Below, piece after piece: positions 5,544-7,185 of a DNA stretch of 7,185 nt. The DNA comes from Modestobacter sp. (lineage in GTDB: Bacteria > Actinomycetota > Actinomycetes > Mycobacteriales > Geodermatophilaceae): assembly GCA_025965775.1 (NCBI GenBank), contig JAOPWG010000437.1:1-7185 (forward strand), read 5' to 3'. Each line of letters begins with the position of its first letter. Position 1 is the stretch's first letter. The position numbers were made by a program, and so were the translations under genes. The notes under the pieces are model-generated. The model did no database searches and was not told where the DNA came from. It saw only the letters and a list, made by a program, of their open reading frames with translations.

Positions 5544-7185
5544 GACGGCTGCTCCCCTGCCGGCGCGGACGCCGCCGGCAGGGCGGACGAGGCGCGCACC
5601 GCCGTGGGCCGCAACGGCAACGGCGAGCTGGTCAGCTCGGCCCCGGCGACCAAGGGCACGGTGAGCCGGAACTGGGCGCCCTGGCCTGGCTTGCCCCACA
5701 CCTGCAGCCAGCCACCGTGCAGCCGGGCGTCCTCCAGGCTGATCGACAGGCCCAGCCCGCTGCCGCCGACGGTCCGGACCCGCGCGGGGTCGGCGCGCCA
5801 GAACCGATCGAACACGTGCTGGGCGTCCGCCGGGCTCAGCCCGACGCCGTGATCGCGCACGGTGAACGCCACGGCCGTGCGGGAGGCGGCGAGGGTGATC
5901 TCCACCGGCTGGCCGGCCCCGTGCTCGATGGCGTTGCCGACCAGGTTGCGCAGCACGCGCTCGACCCGGCGGGCGTCGACCTCGGCGACCACCGGCTCCG
6001 CGGGCTGGGTGACCCGTAGCTCGCACGAGCGGTGCACGGCCAGCACGGACATGCCCGCCACGACCCGGTCGACGACCTGCGTGAGGTCCTGCGGCTCGGC
6101 CTCCAGCACCGCGGCCCCGGCGTCGTAGCGGCTGATCTCCAGCAGATCCGACAGCAGGACCTCGAAGCGGTCGAGCTCGTTGTGCAGCAGCTCGGCCGAC
6201 CGGGCCACCGCCGGATCGAAGTCGACACGGGCGTCGTGCAGCACGTCGGCGGCCATCTGCACGGTGGTCAGCGGGGTGCGCAGCTCGTGCGAGACGTCGG
6301 AGGTGAAGCGCTGCTGCAGCTGCGACAGGCCCTCCAGCTGATTGATCTGATTCTGCAGGCTGTCGGCCATGGCGTTGAAGCTGGTGGCCAGCCGGGCCAG
6401 GTCGTCCTCACCGCGGACGGCGAGCCGCTCCTCCAGCCGCCCCTCGGCCAGTCCCTGGGCGCTGGAGGCGGCCCGCCGGACGGGGTAGACCACCAGCCGG
6501 GTCACCAGCACCCCGATGCCGACGACGAAGAGCACCAGGACCACACCCATGATCACCACGGTGCTGCGGATGAGCTGCAGGCTCTCCCGTTCCTGCTCGA
6601 GCGGGAAGGCGAAGTAGACCTCCACCCGGTCGCCGCTCTGCCCGCCGGCGGAGACCGGCGCCCCGACCAGGAGGGTGGGCACCAGGCGGCCCGCGGAGTC
6701 GGGCACCGGCGCGTACCGGTAGGCCTGCGAGCCGCGGGCCACCTCGGCCCGTAGATCCACGGGCAGCTCTCCGTAGGTGAGCGTCGTCCGGCTGGAGGCG
6801 CGACGTTCCTGGTCACCGGACCGGTAGACCATGACCACGTCGAAGTCACCGGCCGCCCCCCCGCGCGAACGCAGCCCTTCCACGGTGCGCGACAGCGTGG
6901 ACCGGACACTCGCCGAGTCGCCGGTGGCGATCCCGCTGACCTCGGACTGGGCGTACTGAACGCCGGCCAGCGACTGGTCGACCGCAGCCTGTCGTTTGAC
7001 GCCGAGCAACTGATCGCTGATCTGCCGGAAGAGCACGAGGCTGACGATCACCACGACGACCGCGGCCACGACCATCGTGATCGCGCCGATCCGCAGCTGC
7101 AGTGACGACCGCCACGCGTGCACGACGCCGTGGACCGCCCGCCGGCCGGCGCGTCGGGCCCGCGCCAGGCGGCCCAGCAGCGCCC
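5540..7185 (-). CDS. mtrB: Sensor histidine kinase MtrB (5' end beyond right edge)
   Basis: MtrB autophosphorylates and transfers phosphate to the response regulator MtrA, controlling cell-wall hydrolases, division and osmotic response. Numbering from GTG 7123, the protein has transmembrane segment 1 at about 12-32, an extracytoplasmic sensor of about 150 residues, and transmembrane segment 2 at about 187-209. A HAMP domain follows at about 210-262 (VRGEDDLARLATSFNAMADS). The H-box TSDVSHELRTPL carries the phospho-acceptor His279. The N-box NLVGNAIEHG has Asn397, the G1 box is DHGVGL (424-429), the F-box is FDRFWRAD (438-445) and the G2 box is GGSGLGLS (453-460). All catalytic residues are intact. 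GTG 7123 is not convincing as the start: the frame stays open to the edge and encodes LLGRLARARRAGRRAVHGV, which resembles the basic N-terminal extension of MtrB homologues. The true start and mtrA should lie to the right. The stop overlaps the lpqB start by 4 bases. Confidence 0.97.
   Translation of the reverse strand, partial: ALLGRLARARRAGRRAVHGVVHAWRSSLQLRIGAITMVVAAVVVVIVSLVLFRQISDQLLGVKRQAAVDQSLAGVQYAQSEVSGIATGDSASVRSTLSRTVEGLRSRGGAAGDFDVVMVYRSGDQERRASSRTTLTYGELPVDLRAEVARGSQAYRYAPVPDSAGRLVPTLLVGAPVSAGGQSGDRVEVYFAFPLEQERESLQLIRSTVVIMGVVLVLFVVGIGVLVTRLVVYPVRRAASSAQGLAEGRLEERLAVRGEDDLARLATSFNAMADSLQNQINQLEGLSQLQQRFTSDVSHELRTPLTTVQMAADVLHDARVDFDPAVARSAELLHNELDRFEVLLSDLLEISRYDAGAAVLEAEPQDLTQVVDRVVAGMSVLAVHRSCELRVTQPAEPVVAEVDARRVERVLRNLVGNAIEHGAGQPVEITLAASRTAVAFTVRDHGVGLSPADAQHVFDRFWRADPARVRTVGGSGLGLSISLEDARLHGGWLQVWGKPGQGAQFRLTVPLVAGAELTSSPLPLRPTAVRASSALPAASAPAGEQPS

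Noticed and set aside
2835..5852. Uninterrupted 1005-codon plus-strand reading frame
   Set aside because: It lies antisense to comF, lpqB and part of mtrB. Its translation is low-complexity Arg/Gly/Pro/His with no domain, while the minus strand encodes three clear family proteins. Long antisense open frames are expected in very GC-rich DNA.
5544..6026. Upstream extension of lpqB to give 740 aa
   Set aside because: The extra 161 residues overlap the mtrB catalytic domain in another frame, and the signal peptide with lipobox sits directly after GTG 5543.

Overview
The window looks like chromosomal core DNA of a very GC-rich actinomycete. The evidence is the gene set and order mtrB - lpqB - comF - hpf - secA, all on the minus strand. 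This is the conserved neighbourhood known from Mycobacterium (mtrA-mtrB-lpqB-Rv3243c-comF-like-hpf-secA1). An MtrB/LpqB pair is specific to Actinomycetota, and third codon positions are strongly G/C biased. A Geodermatophilales-like organism would fit, but I cannot prove that from sequence alone.

Layout from right to left along the minus strand: (1) mtrB, a membrane sensor histidine kinase, enters at the right edge without its start codon. (2) lpqB, the partner lipoprotein, overlaps the mtrB stop by 4 bases (GTGA). (3) After a short spacer or leader with a 10-bp direct repeat comes comF, a zinc-finger/phosphoribosyltransferase-fold protein. (4) After 80 bases comes hpf, the long-form ribosome hibernation factor with a strong Shine-Dalgarno. 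It is followed by a 36-bp near-perfect inverted repeat, a probable terminator. (5) Two plus-strand genes then interrupt the minus-strand series: an intact split-barrel F420/FMN oxidoreductase gene and a frameshifted, truncated GNAT acetyltransferase remnant. (6) An 88-base divergent intergenic region separates the oxidoreductase gene from secA, whose N-terminal half runs off the left edge.

Functionally, MtrB and LpqB form the sensing arm of the MtrAB envelope/cell-division two-component system. HPF acts in stationary-phase ribosome protection, and SecA drives preprotein export. The plus-strand pair is the accessory part of the window, and the dead GNAT gene is its clearest sign of decay.

I found no undescribed multi-gene system. 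The points worth a second look are the GNAT pseudogene, the divergent and possibly leaderless secA/oxidoreductase promoter region with a 20-bp-period direct repeat, the large inverted repeat, and the start-site questions for comF and mtrB.
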